In this document: positions 36,213-45,990 of the stretch, in pieces
Position numbering within the stretch: position 1 is the first letter of the stretch
Layout: every line of letters starts with the position of its first letter
NCBI GenBank assembly: GCA_025617745.1
Contig: CM046864.1
Span: forward strand, 27,962,199 to 28,026,198
Direction of reading: 5' to 3'
Length of the DNA stretch: 64,000 nucleotides
Source: Heliocidaris erythrogramma
Lineage: Eukaryota; Echinodermata; Echinoidea; Camarodonta; Echinometridae
Notes under the pieces: model-generated
The model's input: the letters and a program-made list of their open reading frames with translations, nothing else
Database searches by the model: none
Told to the model about the DNA's origin: nothing
Program-made: the position numbers and the translations under genes

Positions 36213-37591
36213 GTGCAAAGCTAGTGGAAAGAAACGAGTAGAAGAGAATCTATATTGAGTGGTGTTCTGAAAACTATTTTACATTGTACTTTATATTGTC
36301 ACAAATGGAAACTATATGGCTGGTCATTGATTACTGACAATCCATAGGTGGCTGCGAATGATACACATTAGGATATCTGCATATAAGAAAGTTTTGAATG
36401 TTTGAAAAGTGAAATCACTAAATTTAATGCGAATCTCAAACGGGCAGTTTGGTCAGGTGATTGTGACATATTCGCGGCCAGTTCTCTCGTTTGTCGTACT
36501 AAGCGGCTTTTCCCCTCGGGGCAGTACAGGTAGCATACTGCCATTGGTTCTCCAAAATGTGAGAGTTGTCTGCAGTTACCACAGTGAAATTACCGATTCG
36601 GCCAATCTCAAATTATCATATGTCATGTATGTAGTAATTGCAACGGTCAAAAATGCATTCTATTCTTATTGCTTGTCCGATTTCGTTCAAACTTTCACCA
36701 AACTGCTTCCCTGAATTGCTGTTTTTTTCCAGAGCAACTTGCCATAAGGTTAGATTTTCTTCCACTGTCCTCTAAAGCTTATCTTTTACTTTCCAAGCAT
36801 ACTAATCCGTAATTAATTTCCTAAATGTAATTCTGTTTTGAAGGCCTATTGTCATCAAAGCATCAAAGCACCCCCCCCCCCCCCCCGACACGCACCCATT
36901 TTGTTTTTATTGTGAGTTTTAATGGGTAATGTGTTAAGATGTCTTTGAACGCCAGAAATTTAGAACCATCCCTGGCAAAGTTCCTCCCCCCACACACACA
37001 CATGCTGTAAACATGATTTATTCCACGTTCATAACGCTAACTAGTCATCTGCCTATTAATCCTCTGCAGGTTAATTGGACAAGACCTGGTTTACCGGTGT
37101 TACAGGGCCAATCTCACCTGCATTTATTTAGGCTAATGAGCTTCCACTCCCTTTTTCATCAGATTGGTTGCATCGCTTAAAAACCGATTTTCAGAGAAGA
37201 GATATAAACCTATCCTATGTTTAATTTCGTTTTGATGTTAAGCAAACATGGAACGGGCCAGTTATCAATGGACACACCTATTTTATTCCAACTTCATGTG
37301 AAGGTCAACTACTAGTATATGAAAACGATAAAGATAACGATAAAGTCACTACGGATAGAAAATACAAGGTAAACAGTGATTTCATGCCAATAGCCCAGTT
37401 TCGGTGATGCGAGCGCGATGATATAATGCCTGGTAACAGTAACCAAGTTGGATAAGCTTTGACATACCGCCATATCGGATTCGTGCTTTTGGTATTGCTC
37501 CGCGCCGATTTCCGTTACCTCGTATTTTTATTTCATTCGTATTTTCACTTTTAGTCTACGACTCCCTTCCTCAACTTTTGATTTTGTTTTG
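36213..37591. other. Intergenic stretch
   Basis: It has a C run at about 36870-36886. A GC-richer patch at about 37400-37560, with several CpGs and a TTTTAGTCTACG-like initiator near 37549, may be the promoter of the ORF at 37592. Nothing else is recognised. Confidence 0.3.
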
Positions 37592-37783
37592 ATGTCTTCC
37601 TTTTTACTGTCTATTGACAAGTTTGGTGTAAAGAATTTACAAGATTTTCTTCGAGAAAGAGGAGATTCTACCGTAGGATACAAGGAGCGGCGACTTTTAT
37701 CATTCTATCGTCCACGCCGTTTCGAGAGTGCCCGAATGGGAGGGAAAGTTCTTTTGAATAGACTTTTTTCTCGGGATTTATAG
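37592..37783 (+). CDS. SAP-like N-terminal ORF, 63 aa
   Basis: The ATG at 37592 opens a frame reading VKNLQDFLRERGDSTVGYKE and then RRLLSFYRPRRF. The spacing Val-x2-Leu-x2-Phe-Leu-x3-Gly-x5-Gly-x-Lys-x3-Leu fits a SAP-type helix-turn-helix module, which in known proteins binds AT-rich DNA or chromatin. The frame closes with a stop after about 63 residues, far short of a typical SAP protein, so this may be a first exon whose donor I could not fix, or a fragment. It runs toward the oppositely oriented THAP-like exon. Confidence 0.4.
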   Translation: MSSFLLSIDKFGVKNLQDFLRERGDSTVGYKERRLLSFYRPRRFESARMGGKVLLNRLFSRDL

Positions 37784-37822
37784 GGTTCATGACAAAAGAA
37801 ATCAAAGATTTAAAAGTTTATT

Positions 37823-38250
37823 ACCATATTCTCCAAACGCGTTTTGTGGTACTTCGCTTTCGTCAATATTGGCTTCATTTTCTGATACATGTACCACGCC
37901 ATCGACCTCGGGCGCTGGTTTCGCTTCTGTGACTTTGCGGGGTGTGTTGCAGCAGGCAGTGGATGTGGGTGCTCGGGTACCGGGTAGGCCCTGCTCCCCC
38001 CGACAATTTTTTTTGAGCAGGTGTATGTAGATTGTTTAATATTATCCACACCAAATTCTTTTCTTCCGCATGCTTTCAACCAAATTTTGCATTTGTTCAT
38101 CATTGTCTTCTGTTTGGGAAGGGGGATGAAAAAACCCCTTGCATGTATGTGGACATGGACGTTGCCGTTGGTCATAGCGGGTGTCGCTGTTACACGTCCC
38201 GTACCAGCAGTGCTTTCCCCATTTTCCGACCTTTTTTTAAACCGTTAGTA
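37823..38250 (-). pseudogene. THAP-like zinc-finger exon with a frameshift
   Basis: One minus frame reads HCWYGTCNSDTRYDQRQ. A second frame, one indel away at the G4T6 run near 38130, continues with GFFIPLPKQKT, CKIWLKACGRKEF, TYTCSKKIVGGS and PEHPHPLPAA. Together these match the order of a THAP-like C2CH finger: CxxCxSD, FxIPxPK, WLKACGR, CSKxxVGG, PEHP. The usual CSKHF has become CSKKI, so the last zinc ligand (His) is missing. A donor ATG|GTAATA near 37823 would close the exon. THAP fingers bind DNA and occur in both host genes and transposases. The indel and lost ligand suggest a pseudogene, unless the reading has an error. Confidence 0.55.
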
Positions 38251-40302
38251 TGCTCGAAATATTTAATAGTATGCTGAATATGATATCCAAACTTTTATTT
38301 TGAAATTCCCTCCTTCTCATCCGTCAATAATCTGTTCAAACAATAAAGCAACAAGCAGTTCAATAGCGAACAAAGGGCAGTACAATATACATGATATAGC
38401 AGCTTCGCACCGCCGCACAGTGGGCCAGGTGTGAGCAAAAGTGCGCCAAAACAGGGATTTGGTCAGTGAAACAGAATTAATTTTTTCACGTTCTAGGCAA
38501 AGATAACAACGTGTAAAACACCTCTGAGCAGTATTTCTTCTTGAAATTAATTATAAGTTGGTCATTTTTATTCAAAAAGACCAGAAACTTTGATTATTTG
38601 TTATGCATTGTGTAAAATGCAATACTGCGTTTTATTAAAGGTTTTTGACAAACGGGTTGTTTAATGCACTTTCATTTGCAAATGCTTATTCTAGAATAGT
38701 TATTTTAAATAATGATAGAGTTTACAGGCGATCTCTTATTCCTCTCGAAAGTAATTTTGGATGAAACACAGAATATCTTGGGGGAAAATAGCGTATTTTT
38801 TTCATGCGCAAAGATGGTCAACATTTCCGTCGATTTCCGCCCTGAAAATATCATGATCGTCTTTCATGCTTTACATTGGCACCAAATTTGCCTGCTACTT
38901 ATTGCAACTTTTTGGGTAAGAACCCATTTTCCACCCGCATATTCGCCTCTTTTTTCGCCTACTAGTAAATCTTCCATGCGATAGAAGTGCGCACGGTGCT
39001 CATGGAAATGCGCAGGCAAAGCACAGACAGCAAAGAAAAGTTCAACATGCTTTTTGAAATGAGTACCGAAAGAAGCTTTAATAGTCTTTTGGCCCTTTCT
39101 TAGATGATGGGACATGTCAGAAAACAACTAATATCTAAACATATGGATTGCATTTTAACCTTTAGTCCAATCTTCAGTGGTAGAACACTCTTTTGTCAAG
39201 AAAAGATTCTTAAGTTTCCTCAATGAAGTTCGGAAACAAAAAAGTGGAGGCAAACATAACAGAAAACGAAAACTGAGATATAGAAAAAGAAAAGATAGAG
39301 AGAGATGGAGAAGGAGAGAGGGAAAAAACAAGAAAGAAAGAAAGAAACAGAGAGAGAGGGAGAGAGAGAGAGCATGATAAGAGAAGGGGGGGGGGGACTG
39401 GGCGTCATGTTCATCACAATCTGTGAATAGGATTGAAATGTTAAAATGACTACCACTACTGCCTAAATTGATCTGGTTTCTTTTTTAAAACATCGCAGTT
39501 ATATTTTGATGCCAAAGATCTTCAATGGTGTTCAGTATTCTAAGGGATGCTCAACTTTTTGCACTTTTTATATCCCGAGGAATTTGTTCTATTTTGTTAT
39601 ATTCGTTTAAGGTAAGATTTATCCTGTTATTATTAACGATGTACATGTAGTTCACGTTTGTGCGATTGATATATAAAAAGAATAGGCTTCTATTATGATG
39701 TAGGGTAAGATGGAGATCTGATATAAGTTTCCAATGTCCGTAAATGTTCCTATTTTGTATAAATAAACAATTGCTTGTTTCCAAGCCAGAATTCTTTTAA
39801 CGACCCGGACTTGTCAAACGATGTGAAGTTTCTCTTCTTTGAAAAATGCACTTGGCTGTAGAGAATTTTTTCTTTCCTTCAATAAATGAAGTCCAAAAGG
39901 CAAGATTTAGCTCGCCTTTTGAGTACATTATTTATCTATCTACACGTATCCCATCCATCTATATCTATCTGTTTATCTATTTATCTGTATTCCTCTACTT
40001 GTCTTTATAAAAAAAAACATATTTTTATATAAGCATGTTTCTTATTTTTGATTAGTTTTTAGTTTCTTTTTAAGTAGTGTATAGACCTACATGTACATTT
40101 TCCCTCCACTATTAAAGGCTTTGGAACTGTTTAGTTAGGACATATAGACCCATTGTTGAGAGGGCGCGAATAATATAATGACTTTCATGTAGTTTAAAAT
40201 TCATACCGGTTTTTTTTTAATTTATATAATTTTGAAACCTTTGGAGGAAGTATGATTTGTATCAAAATTTCTCCAACACCAAATCCCAGCTCTCAGAATG
40301 TT
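38251..40302. other. Gene-free stretch with purine microsatellite
   Basis: A purine-rich (GA)n, GAAA and G run occupies about 39240-39395. A degenerate frame near 39551-39784 (minus) vaguely resembles a LINE C-terminus but is too weak to call. (TCTA)n-like words lie near 39933-39990. Confidence 0.35.
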
Positions 40303-40346
40303 TTCTAGCAATCCGGAGGTCTCGGGTTCAAGTCCCGCTGAAATCC
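40303..40346 (+). tRNA. Truncated tRNA-Ala-like copy (first of three)
   Basis: Only the anticodon arm and T arm remain (TCTAGCAATCCGGAGG, then GGGTTCAAGTCCCG). It belongs to the 290-bp tandem unit. Confidence 0.45.
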
Positions 40347-40562
40347 CGTTTTCTTTGCTCATTTTTCACTTCATTATATATTTCTGGTCAGTTTCCCCTA
40401 CTCAAATTTATTAAATATACAAAAAGCTGCATCACCTAACCGTGATCCCACGCATTTATCCCCAAGTTGATTACGATCCTTCGGGTTTATGTCTGGTTTC
40501 TATAGCTTCTGACCACACGAGCATTGAAAACTATGGGGTTTCTGGGCGAACACGTACTGGGG

Positions 40563-40634
40563 TATTCCATAGCTCAGTCGGTAGAGCGCCGGTCTAGCAA
40601 TCCGGAGGTCTCGGGTTCAAGTCCCGCTGGAATC
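40563..40634 (+). tRNA. tRNA-Ala(AGC)-like gene or tRNA-derived repeat, copy 2
   Basis: It has an A box TAGCTCAGTCGG, a B box GGTTCAAGTCC, a D stem GCTC/GAGC and an anticodon loop CTAGCAA giving AGC. The acceptor stem is TATTCCA with TGGAATC: six pairs and one mismatch at the end. The anticodon stem ends in a T-T mismatch. A T4 run follows at about 40638 and could end pol III transcription. Placement in a tandem unit suggests a tRNA-derived repeat rather than a standard tRNA gene. Confidence 0.55.
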
Positions 40635-40852
40635 CCGTTTTCTTTGCTCATTTTTCACTTCATTATATATTTCTGGTCAGTTTCCCCTACTCAAATTTAT
40701 TAAATATACAAAAAGCTGCATCACCTAACCGTGATCCCACGCATTTATCCCCAAGTTGATTACGATCCTCCGGGTTTATGTCTGGTTTCTATAGCTTCTG
40801 ACTACACGAGCATTGAAAACTATGGTGTTTCTGGGACGAACACGTACTGGGG

Positions 40853-40924
40853 TATTCCATAGCTCAGTCGGTAGAGCGCCGGTCTAGCAATCCGGAGGTC
40901 TCGGGTTCAAGTCCCGCTGGAATC
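40853..40924 (+). tRNA. tRNA-Ala(AGC)-like copy 3
   Basis: It has the same tRNA body as the copy at 40563, 290 bp downstream. The flanks between copies are also near identical (for example GATTACGATCCTCCGGGTTT), so the repeat unit is larger than the tRNA. The unit is cut after about 40952, where a non-LTR fragment begins. Confidence 0.55.
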
Positions 40925-40944
40925 CCGTTTTCTTTGCTCATTTT

Positions 40945-41625
40945 TCACTTCATATAAAAATTTAATGTACACTTATCTACTCTCAGTTGTTGGATCAGGC
41001 ATTCATCTCTCCGAGACAAGCCTTTTCTGTATGCCTGCTCGGTAACCTTGTCCTGCAGAGCATATAGAAATCTTCCCTTTTCTGAACTATTCCATTCATT
41101 TTGCAAAATATTTTTATAATAAACCAACCGAGAGCATGCAAGTTCGCTTGTAGTGTTAGATAAAACAATGTCTAAATGGTTTTTCAGAGCGCCTTTCTTG
41201 GCAGCCCTATCAACTATTTCATTGCCGTTAATATCACAGTGAGATAGAATCCATTAAAAAAAGACAAGAATATCCTTCGACCAAAAATTATGAATTTTGT
41301 GCAAGATTTCATTGACAATAGCGCATCTAATAAAGGATGAGTCGATCATTTGAAGGGCTGACAATGAGTCGCTAAAAATGACCACTGAACAGGACTTTAC
41401 CAAACTGTCTAACCACTCCAGAGCCATTAGAATGGCTATGAGTTCCGCTCTCATGATACATACATGTGACAATCTAAAAGAGTTAATCACCTGGTATTGG
41501 GGAACATAAAACGCAGCTCCTGTTCTGAGATCTTCAAGTTTAGACCCATCTGTATATACATGCAAATATCCTTTCTCTTTCGCAAAGTTATCCAGGCTGC
41601 AGAGGGCGCTCTTTCATTTTTTAAA
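40945..41625 (-). pseudogene. Non-LTR retrotransposon fragment with RNase H domain
   Basis: The frame reads LHVYTDGSKLEDLRTGAAFY, then MRAELIAILMALEWL, VVIFSDSLSALQMI and, after a frameshift near 41255, SHCDINGNEIVDRAAKK. These are the RNase H signatures: TDGS (first Asp), AEL (Glu), SDS (Asp) and GNEIVD (last Asp). Downstream frame RRDECLIQQLRVD is typical of I/Outcast-type LINE C-termini. RT and endonuclease are missing. It is a 5'-truncated dead copy. Confidence 0.75.
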
Positions 41626-43129
41626 AACTTACTTTAATAACTCTTTTTTTCAGTAAGCTGAATATTATTATTTTATTAGTTTATGCATTATCAAAGTTTA
41701 CTTTCAAATAATGATATCATACATTGCAATACATTGCAAATTCTCATTATTACAAATATTTTCCAGAAGGGCGCCCCCCCCCCTTAAGTCACTCTTACGT
41801 GCCATATACCTGAGCTTTTTGATATACAAGCATAGAGATCGCATTATTAGGAGATCGCATGATTAGGAAAATCATCGTAATACGAGAAATATCTTATTTC
41901 CCATTGAATTTTGGCAGCCAATCAGAAATCGGTATTTTAATGACGTCTTACCCATAGAAGACCCATAGAACCATCATCTAAGTTAAAATTTTAAGTAAAA
42001 CTCAGTGAATATGAATTTTCCGGTCACCGTTGTTTGTCTAACCCTCCGATTATCTAATTTAAAGGCCTGTGCCTACATTAAGAAACTGGCCTATTAGTCC
42101 TTCAACAATTATTTTGTCGGATACTGTAATTGTCGTTACCAAATCATTGATTAATTTACATGTGGGTATGAATCAACTTACCTTTCACCATGATCCCTCA
42201 CGTTAGATGGAATTGTGTAACCTGCTCAGGTAGGACAATGAAAGGTAATAGTTCATATTAAATTGCATTCTACTTATTTCCTCAGAAAATGGGGGGGGGG
42301 GGGGAGGACAAAGAAGTAAGCACGATAATGATATTAATACACAGATTGATATCATGCAATTCCATGGATTATGTCAAAACAAAAATAAAAGAAGGCTGAT
42401 TAGGTATTAGTTTTTGACTATGCATTAAGAAAAAAATGCCCGATTTTATCATTATCAACCTCAATTTTTTGACAAAAACCATGGACCTTGAAGTGCATTA
42501 ATATTAATTTAGTCACTTTTCATCGTCTTGTAAAAACCAACAGTCCAAGCGACCAACAAATAGGTCGCTTAAACTTTGTACATGTTGGTTTTATGAGCTG
42601 TCAGTCTCATGCAAGGACTGTAGGCATACTATCAGCTATACAGTTATTAATTGTAAGGCGAGAAAATGATTCATCATGGAACAATTGATGCAAAGCCAAA
42701 CCGACATGAAAGCTACATAAAACAAATATAACTCGATTGACTGATTATAATAGTAGAAAATGTGTTTATAGAGGTACGTTGTATATCACACACAATTCAA
42801 TTCACAATGATTGACGCCTTGTTTGATTTCAGGACGGTTCTCGGGCGAAATAGTGTCCGGTCTAAAGTGGGGACGGGAAGCCGAACACGGCAGTGCGTCG
42901 CCGCGTCCACTTTTTCGTAACTTGATTGAAAAATAAGACGGGAAGAGCGCGAGGACCGTCACAACTCTCCCCCGTCCTGTTACTCTCCCGTCCCGTTTCA
43001 TGACTGAGCTCCCTATTGATTGGCCGTACACCGCCTGCATTTGGGTAGCACAACCCAACGTGCCGTTGGGATCCCGGTGTTTCATGTAAGGTTTTGAGCC
43101 ATGGACAAAAATCAACATCGGATATAAAC
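41626..43129. other. Repeat-bearing noncoding stretch
   Basis: A segment at about 41765-42035 (CAGCCAATCAGAAATCGGTA and flanks) is an inverted relative of about 49022-49295. G and C runs lie near 41771-41782 and 42291-42303. 42830-43080 is CpG-rich but no exon is supported. Confidence 0.4.
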
Positions 43130-43156
43130 TTAAAGATAACATTTAACAAATTCATA

Positions 43157-43192
43157 GTGACGAAGCTTTTCGACCTGCACTCATCGGGTCAC
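43157..43192 (-). ncRNA. Hammerhead-ribozyme-like motif in Penelope 3' UTR (copy 1)
   Basis: On the minus strand GTGAC is followed by CCGATGA, a 9-base segment, GAA, AAGCTT, C and GTCAC. The GTGAC/GTCAC pair would be stem I. AAGCTT is self-complementary and would be a stem III formed by dimerisation. C|G is the cleavage position. Position 4 is C instead of U and stem II is poor, so activity is doubtful. Hammerheads are known from Penelope-like elements. Confidence 0.4.
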
Positions 43193-43539
43193 AACGCAGG
43201 AATGAGAGAATACAAGAAAATACAAAAGTCAAGGAAGGGTGTGTATAGCGACCCGGGTATGATCCGGGCACGCTAGAATAATCGAAGCGCTTGTACAAAC
43301 TCCTTTTGTCGGCACAATAGCGGATCTCTCGACTGAATGAACAACGCTTCTAAGAAGCGAAGATGTTGAAAGCTGCGTGCTCGGGCAACAATAGTGAACT
43401 GAGCCGGGTTATACGCCTTGGAACAAGCCGGACTATTTAGCAAGTGCTGACCAATAGCAGAGTCGCTGTGACTGCGGCATTGAACATTAGCGACGCTAGC
43501 AGCGGTTTTGCAGTTACGCTTCGGCTGTGCTCGGTTACC

Positions 43540-44172
43540 TACGGAAGCTTATAAGTGCCAACCAGATGACGAGATAAGAAGACGAGAAGACAAGTTAAAA
43601 TGATGAGTAGACGAGTTATTGGAACTCGGCAAGTCGACTTATTATGGACAAGAAGACAAAAAGACGAGCTGTTGGAACTCGGCAAGTCGACTGGTATAAG
43701 ATGAGAAGACAAGATGACGAGTTATTGAAACTCGGCAAGTCGACCTGTTTGGGGCATGAAAACAAGATGACTAGTTGTTTGAACTCGGCAAGTCGACTTG
43801 TTTAGGATAAGAAGACGAGATGATGAGTTAATGCAACTTGGCAAGTCGACTTGTTTGGGACAAGAAGACGAGATGACGACTTGCCAAGTTGCATTAGCTT
43901 GTCATCTCGTCTTCTTGTCCTAAACAAGTCAACTTGCCTAGTTCAAACAACTCTTCATCTCGTCTTCTTGTCCAAAATAAGTCGACTTGCCGAGTTCCAA
44001 CAACTTGTCTTCTCGACTTCTTGTCCAGAATAAGTCGACTTGCCGAGTTCCAAGAACTCGTCTTTTCGTCATTTATCTTGTCTTCTCGTCTTCTTATCTC
44101 GTCTTCTCGTCATTTAACCTATTTTCTCGTCTTCTTATCTCGTCATCTGGTTGGCACTTATAAGCTTCCGTA
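43540..44172. mobile_element. 633-bp foldback element made of tandem repeats
   Basis: The ends TACGGAAGCTTATAAGTGCC and its inverted complement are flanked by GTTACC (43534-43539) and GCTACC (44173-44178), a likely 6-bp target duplication with one change. Each arm is built of about five degenerate units of about 55-60 bp containing AACTCGGCAAGTCGACTTG and AAGAAGACGAGATGACGAG, reversing orientation near 43875. No ORF of note is present. Confidence 0.7.
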
Positions 44173-44753
44173 GCTACCAGCTGATGTCTGTCGTACCACG
44201 GAGGGTACGTGCTGTTTAATGCGGTCCGCTAGACATTGAGATGTACGGCCAACGTAGACGGCTTCACACCGACAATGATACTGATAAACGACATTGCTCA
44301 TTTGGGGGGAAGGCAGTACATCCTTGCGAACTGCGGGTAGCATTCTATTAGTAGAGAACACGACACGCGTAGCCACGGCAAAGTAACAGCGCGACACTGT
44401 ATGCTTAATATCGCGCGCATACTTATCAGACACTTTACCTCGCCAAGGTAATTTGAGGTAGACCGGGCATTTATTGGGCCCATACACAGGGCGAGTCCGC
44501 GAATCAATGGTACGCTGCACAACGCGATCAATGACAAGCTCCGGATAGCCATTGTCTCGTAGGATTTGCTTGATGCTGCGAAGCTCAGGGTTGAGCTTAC
44601 ACGGAGAACAAATTTGCAGGCGCGACACATTAAGCTATTAATCAAACCAGTTTTATACGATGTAGCACTGTACGAATCCCATCGCGTGTACTGGCCCGTA
44701 AACGTAGGTTTACGATATACGGACGTGAGAAGTTTGCCGTCACTCTTCTCAAC

Positions 44754-45066
44754 CAATAGTCCGGCTTGTTCCAAGGCGTATAACCCGGCTCAGTTCACTA
44801 TTGTTGCCCGAGCACGCAGCTTTCAACATCTTCGCTTCTTAGAAGCGTTGTTCATTCAGTCGAGAGATCCGCTATTGTGCCGACAAAAGGAGTTTGTACA
44901 AGCGCTTCGATTATTCTAGCGTGCCCGGATCATACCCGGGTCGCTATACACACCCTTCCTTGACTTTTGTATTTTCTTGTATTCTCTCATTCCTGCGTTG
45001 TGACCCGATGAGTGCAGGTCGAAAAGCTTCGTCACTATGAATTTGTTAAATGTTATCTTTAAGTTT
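44754..45066 (+). mobile_element. Second Penelope-like copy, C-terminus and 3' UTR only, head-to-head with the first
   Basis: It encodes NSPACSKAYNPAQFTIVARA, LEALFIQSRDPLLC and QKEFVQALRLF before a stop, then a 3' UTR. It is an inverted near-perfect copy of 43130-43436. Both copies end at the same 3' point (ATGTTATCTTTAAGTTT). The junction at 44754 carries the microhomology ATAG. Confidence 0.7.
45000..45035 (+). ncRNA. Hammerhead-ribozyme-like motif (copy 2)
   Basis: It has the same 36 bases as 43157-43192, in the second Penelope-like copy. Identity in both copies means the departures from the hammerhead consensus belong to the family and are not single-copy decay. Confidence 0.4.
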
Positions 45067-45655
45067 TGTAGTACCAATCGTCTGTTTGGATATAAATTCA
45101 TGTTAAAATTCCAAAATTTAATTACTTATTTTTCATTTAATTTCATTATATTTCAACACTTCAACTCTTGCTTCAGCCAATGGCTGTTCTTCTGCAAGAC
45201 CGTGCATGCATAAAAAGACATACAAAGTATAACACATGAGGAATATCACAAAGAACATAACAAAAGAAATACATGCAAATCCTCATATACATATAAATAA
45301 ACAGTAAGAGTAAAACAAATCAACATAAAATAATATAACATAAGGTTACCAAAATAAGTTAAAATAGGAGTACTGATTAAGGTAAGATTCAATAATATTA
45401 AAACATGAGATTGCACAGGATGTGTCTTATTGAGAGTTATAAGAGACAGGAGAGAAAAAGAGAGAGCGAAAAAAGGAGAAGGGGATTAAGAAAGAAAAGA
45501 GAGATAGAGAAAAAAAAATGAAGAAAGAATCAAAGAGGTAAGATAGGCAGATATAGGGGTGAGAAAGAGAAGAGAGAGAGAGAGAGAGGAAGAAGAAAAG
45601 TGGAAAAACAAAGTAAGAAAGAGAGAGTGAGAGAGGAAGAGAGAGAGAGAAGTTA
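45067..45655. repeat. AT-rich then purine-rich low complexity
   Basis: From about 45430 to 45655 it is almost pure GA/GAAA. Nothing coding is recognised. Confidence 0.5.
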
Positions 45656-45990
45656 TCGCTCCTACCTCAATTTACATTGCAGTTTGAAAGTGTAGAACAT
45701 CATTTGGTAATTCGTTCCATTGTTTCGCTCCTCTGTATTGTAAACTTCTCTTTTTGAAAGCTTGGTTTTAACCGGTGGCAATTCAAGTTTAAAATATGAA
45801 TGTCTGAAGTAATAGTTACTATGACTGAATATGAATTGACTACAGGTACTCTCTGGCAACAGACCATGTGCAACTTTGTACATTACATGTGGGGTGCGTT
45901 CATTTCGCCTTTGTAAAGAGATTTTACATTCAAATTCGCATCCAGTCCACATGTAAAACACAACGGAGTGCCCTATTTTGCAGTTTTTTG
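45656..45990 (-). pseudogene. CR1/L2-like LINE C-terminal fragment
   Basis: One frame reads LQRRNERTPHVMYKVAHGLL and KLELPPVKTKLSKR. A second, one base off, ends YRGAKQWNELPNDVLHFQTA before a stop. The YRGAxxWNxLP motif near the C-terminus is characteristic of jockey/CR1/L2-type ORF2. The frameshift and truncation show it is dead. Confidence 0.6.

Larger units (their letters stand above)
43130..44754 (-). mobile_element. Penelope-like retroelement fragment (RT end plus GIY-YIG endonuclease), split by a foldback insertion
   Basis: Reading leftward: LLTSVYRKPTFTGQYTRWDS, then a frameshift near 44625, ILRDNGYPELVIDRVVQ, and CEAVYVGRTSQCLADRIKQH, a GIY-YIG-type core. After the insertion at 43540-44172 the frame resumes as PKRNCKTAASVANVQ, DSAIGQHLLNSPAC and LCRQKEFVQALRLF before a stop at about 43275 and a 3' UTR to 43130. 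Removing the insertion and one target copy restores the frame across SAG-NRAQ. The 5' RT part is missing. Penelope-like elements retrotranspose with an RT and GIY-YIG nuclease; this copy is inactive. Confidence 0.75.

Noticed and set aside
39551..39784. Possible LINE C-terminal fragment on the minus strand
   Set aside because: The resemblance is limited to a few residues and the frame is broken; it is too weak to call.
42786..43155. Overlapping minus-strand frames of about 100-118 codons
   Set aside because: CpG-rich sequence keeps several frames open at once. No splice sites or motifs favour any one.
44566..44919. A single 117-residue plus-strand protein
   Set aside because: Only the part after 44754 is real Penelope-like sequence. 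The first half is antisense to the opposite-strand copy.
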